Origin: Spirochaetales bacterium
Lineage (GTDB): Bacteria; Spirochaetota; Spirochaetia; DSM-27196; PWMO01
NCBI GenBank assembly: GCA_007130025.1
Contig: SLTF01000031.1
Location: 1-7,420 of the forward strand
Direction of reading: 5' to 3'
Length of the DNA: 7,420 nt
Position 1 is the stretch's first letter. Each line of letters begins with the position of its first letter. This document shows, piece by piece, positions 6,060 to 7,420 of the stretch. The notes under the pieces were generated by a model that was not told the DNA's origin, did no database searches, and worked only from the letters and a program-made list of their open reading frames with translations. A program made the translations under genes and the position numbers.

Positions 6060-7420
6060 TTGGTCGTGGACCGTGCCGTCAACCAGGAGCTGCATCCGAT
6101 GTTCGCCCGGCGGAAGCTGCACTACGGTGCGCACCCGCTCAACGCCGTACGCCACAACGGCGCCGGACACCGTGAGAGAGAGCCTGGTGCCTGCTGGACC
6201 CACGGCCACCACCGTCACTCCCTGGTCTTCTGCGGGAACTCCGGGATCAAAGAGAAAGACCGAACCGTCCGCCGGAAACCGGATGGTGGCCGCATCCGAG
6301 TCCCCCCCGCCGGTCGGAGAGCCGGCAGGCGCGTTTCGGCGGGTGATCTCGCGGTGTTCCGGTGCCGCTGGAGGCAACGCCCAGGGAGCGGGGTCAAGGG
6401 GATGGACGTGCTCCGCGAAGAAATCTGCAAGAATTCGGGCCGGGAGACTGCTTCCGGTCTCCCCGCTGACCGTCGCGCCGGTATGGTTCCCCATCCAAAC
6501 AACCGCGGTCAGACGTGCGGTCGATCCCACGGCCCAGATGTCCGAGAACTGATTGGCCGTTCCGGTCTTGAAGATCGCGGGAAAGGGCGTTGCGAGTGGA
6601 TTGGAGAGGCCGAATCCGGGTGCCCGCGCGTGGGAATCGGCGAGAATGCGGGCGACGGCCGTCGCCGCGGAAGGAGAAATGGGGGCACGGCGTACGATTG
6701 GATCGCGGCCCGCAAGCAGAAATGGCTCAACCAGCGTGCCGCCGCGAACAAAGAGCGCGAACGCGCGGGCTAACTCCCAAGGGCTCACCGCGGTGTTTCC
6801 CACCGCGATTCCGTGACCGAGCAGATCGACGCGCTCGGGAGCGTCCGTGAAGCCGATGCGGCCAAACGCTTCGGCAACGGTGGTCACCCCAAGTGACTCG
6901 GTGAGAAAGACGGCGGGCACATTGAGCGACGAGGCGAGCGCGGTTGCAAGCGGGACCGACTCGGAGAACCGGCGCGAAAAGTTCACGGGAAGGTAGGCCC
7001 CCTGATCGGCGGTGCCAAACTGGGCTCGATGATTGGGCAGCATCGCGTCGACGGATGTTCCGCGGTCAATGGCGAGGGCGTAGAGAAAGGGTTTCAGCGT
7101 TGATCCCGAGGGGTTTCGTACCCGGACTCCATCGATCTGGGCTCCGGGAGCGGTTCCCTCTGGATTGGCCGACCCAACCCAGGCAAGCACGGCCCCCGTC
7201 GAGTGATCAATTACCAGGGCGGCGGCGTGAGCGATTCGCCGATCCTGTGATCGCGCTACCGCCGTCGAAAGCGCACTCGCGAGTCGCTGCTGCATGGGCA
7301 GATCGAGGGTAAGGAACAGCGGGTGACCGGCGCGCGGCTCGGTTCGGTGCAGGGCCTGGTACCCGGCCTGGGCCGCGGCCACCGCGTGTGGCGCATGGTT
7401 GATGATCTGGTCCGGGCGCC
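6039..7420 (-). CDS. pbpC: Penicillin-binding protein 1C, C-terminal part (start outside the window)
   Basis: The frame is open to the window edge and gives 459 residues; the family is usually about 750-800, so the signal anchor and glycosyltransferase half lie off the window. Numbering from the GTG codon at 7380-7382, the transpeptidase domain (about 20-325) shows the active-site Ser94 in STLK (94-97), the SxN motif at 152-154 (SLN) and KTG at 272-274 (KTGTAN). These are the three acyl-serine transferase motifs that form 4-3 peptide cross-links in the periplasm and bind beta-lactams. A Gly/Ala/Pro-rich linker (about 335-365) leads to a C-terminal beta-sandwich-like domain (about 366-447) with the FPADGSVFLFDPGVPAEDQG block typical of PBP1C. 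That block and the strand pattern separate it from PBP1A/1B. In many genomes pbpC sits beside an alpha-2-macroglobulin gene, which would lie beyond the window if present. The stop codon is only about 40 bp before the kinase gene on the same strand, so read-through into the signalling operon is possible. Confidence 0.9.
   Translation of the reverse strand, partial: RPDQIINHAPHAVAAAQAGYQALHRTEPRAGHPLFLTLDLPMQQRLASALSTAVARSQDRRIAHAAALVIDHSTGAVLAWVGSANPEGTAPGAQIDGVRVRNPSGSTLKPFLYALAIDRGTSVDAMLPNHRAQFGTADQGAYLPVNFSRRFSESVPLATALASSLNVPAVFLTESLGVTTVAEAFGRIGFTDAPERVDLLGHGIAVGNTAVSPWELARAFALFVRGGTLVEPFLLAGRDPIVRRAPISPSAATAVARILADSHARAPGFGLSNPLATPFPAIFKTGTANQFSDIWAVGSTARLTAVVWMGNHTGATVSGETGSSLPARILADFFAEHVHPLDPAPWALPPAAPEHREITRRNAPAGSPTGGGDSDAATIRFPADGSVFLFDPGVPAEDQGVTVVAVGPAGTRLSLTVSGAVVAYGVERVRTVVQLPPGEHRMQLLVDGTVHDQITLRIW

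Noticed and set aside
7380..7382. GTG as the true start of the penicillin-binding protein
   Set aside because: It falls between the glycosyltransferase and transpeptidase parts of PBP1C, and the residues before it (NHAPHA) fit the family and continue in frame to the window edge.

Overview
This 7.4-kb window is GC-rich and almost fully coding. It holds five protein genes, two of them cut by the window edges, and no RNA genes, insertion sequences, CRISPR arrays or prophage genes that I can see. A Gram-negative-type organism with a peptidoglycan wall and a large two-component/chemotaxis signalling repertoire is suggested by the penicillin-binding protein 1C fragment and the CheB-CheR fusion. A free-living spirochaete is my guess, but only a guess; nothing here fixes the phylum.

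Layout. Positions 1-645 (+) carry the 3' part of a nucleoside-phosphorylase-like gene. It converges on, and overlaps by 29 bp, the last gene of a tight minus-strand operon that runs from 5998 down to 617. In transcription order the operon encodes (a) a soluble PAS hybrid histidine kinase with its own receiver, (b) a 956-residue CheB-CheR fusion with a long NEEL-repeat coiled coil and PAS domains, and (c) a receiver-Hpt protein. The kinase stop and cheBR start share one base (TGATG), and cheBR overlaps the receiver-Hpt gene by 17 bp if the TTG start is right. Upstream, 6039-7420 (-) is the C-terminal part of pbpC (transpeptidase plus C-terminal domain). Only about 40 bp separate its stop from the kinase start, and a plausible sigma70 promoter lies across that junction.

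How the parts could work together. The kinase supplies an H-box and a receiver, and the third gene supplies a second receiver and a histidine phosphotransfer domain, so a His-Asp-His-Asp relay could be completed within the operon. No DNA-binding or diguanylate-cyclase output is encoded. The only enzymatic output present is the glutamyl methylesterase/methyltransferase pair of the fusion protein. This looks like a sensory or adaptation module rather than a classical transcriptional two-component system. None of the genes is of an unknown class. The points most worth a second look are the split architecture, the frame conflict at the start of the receiver-Hpt gene, the Lys-to-Cys change in the Hpt motif, and the dyad over the kinase promoter.
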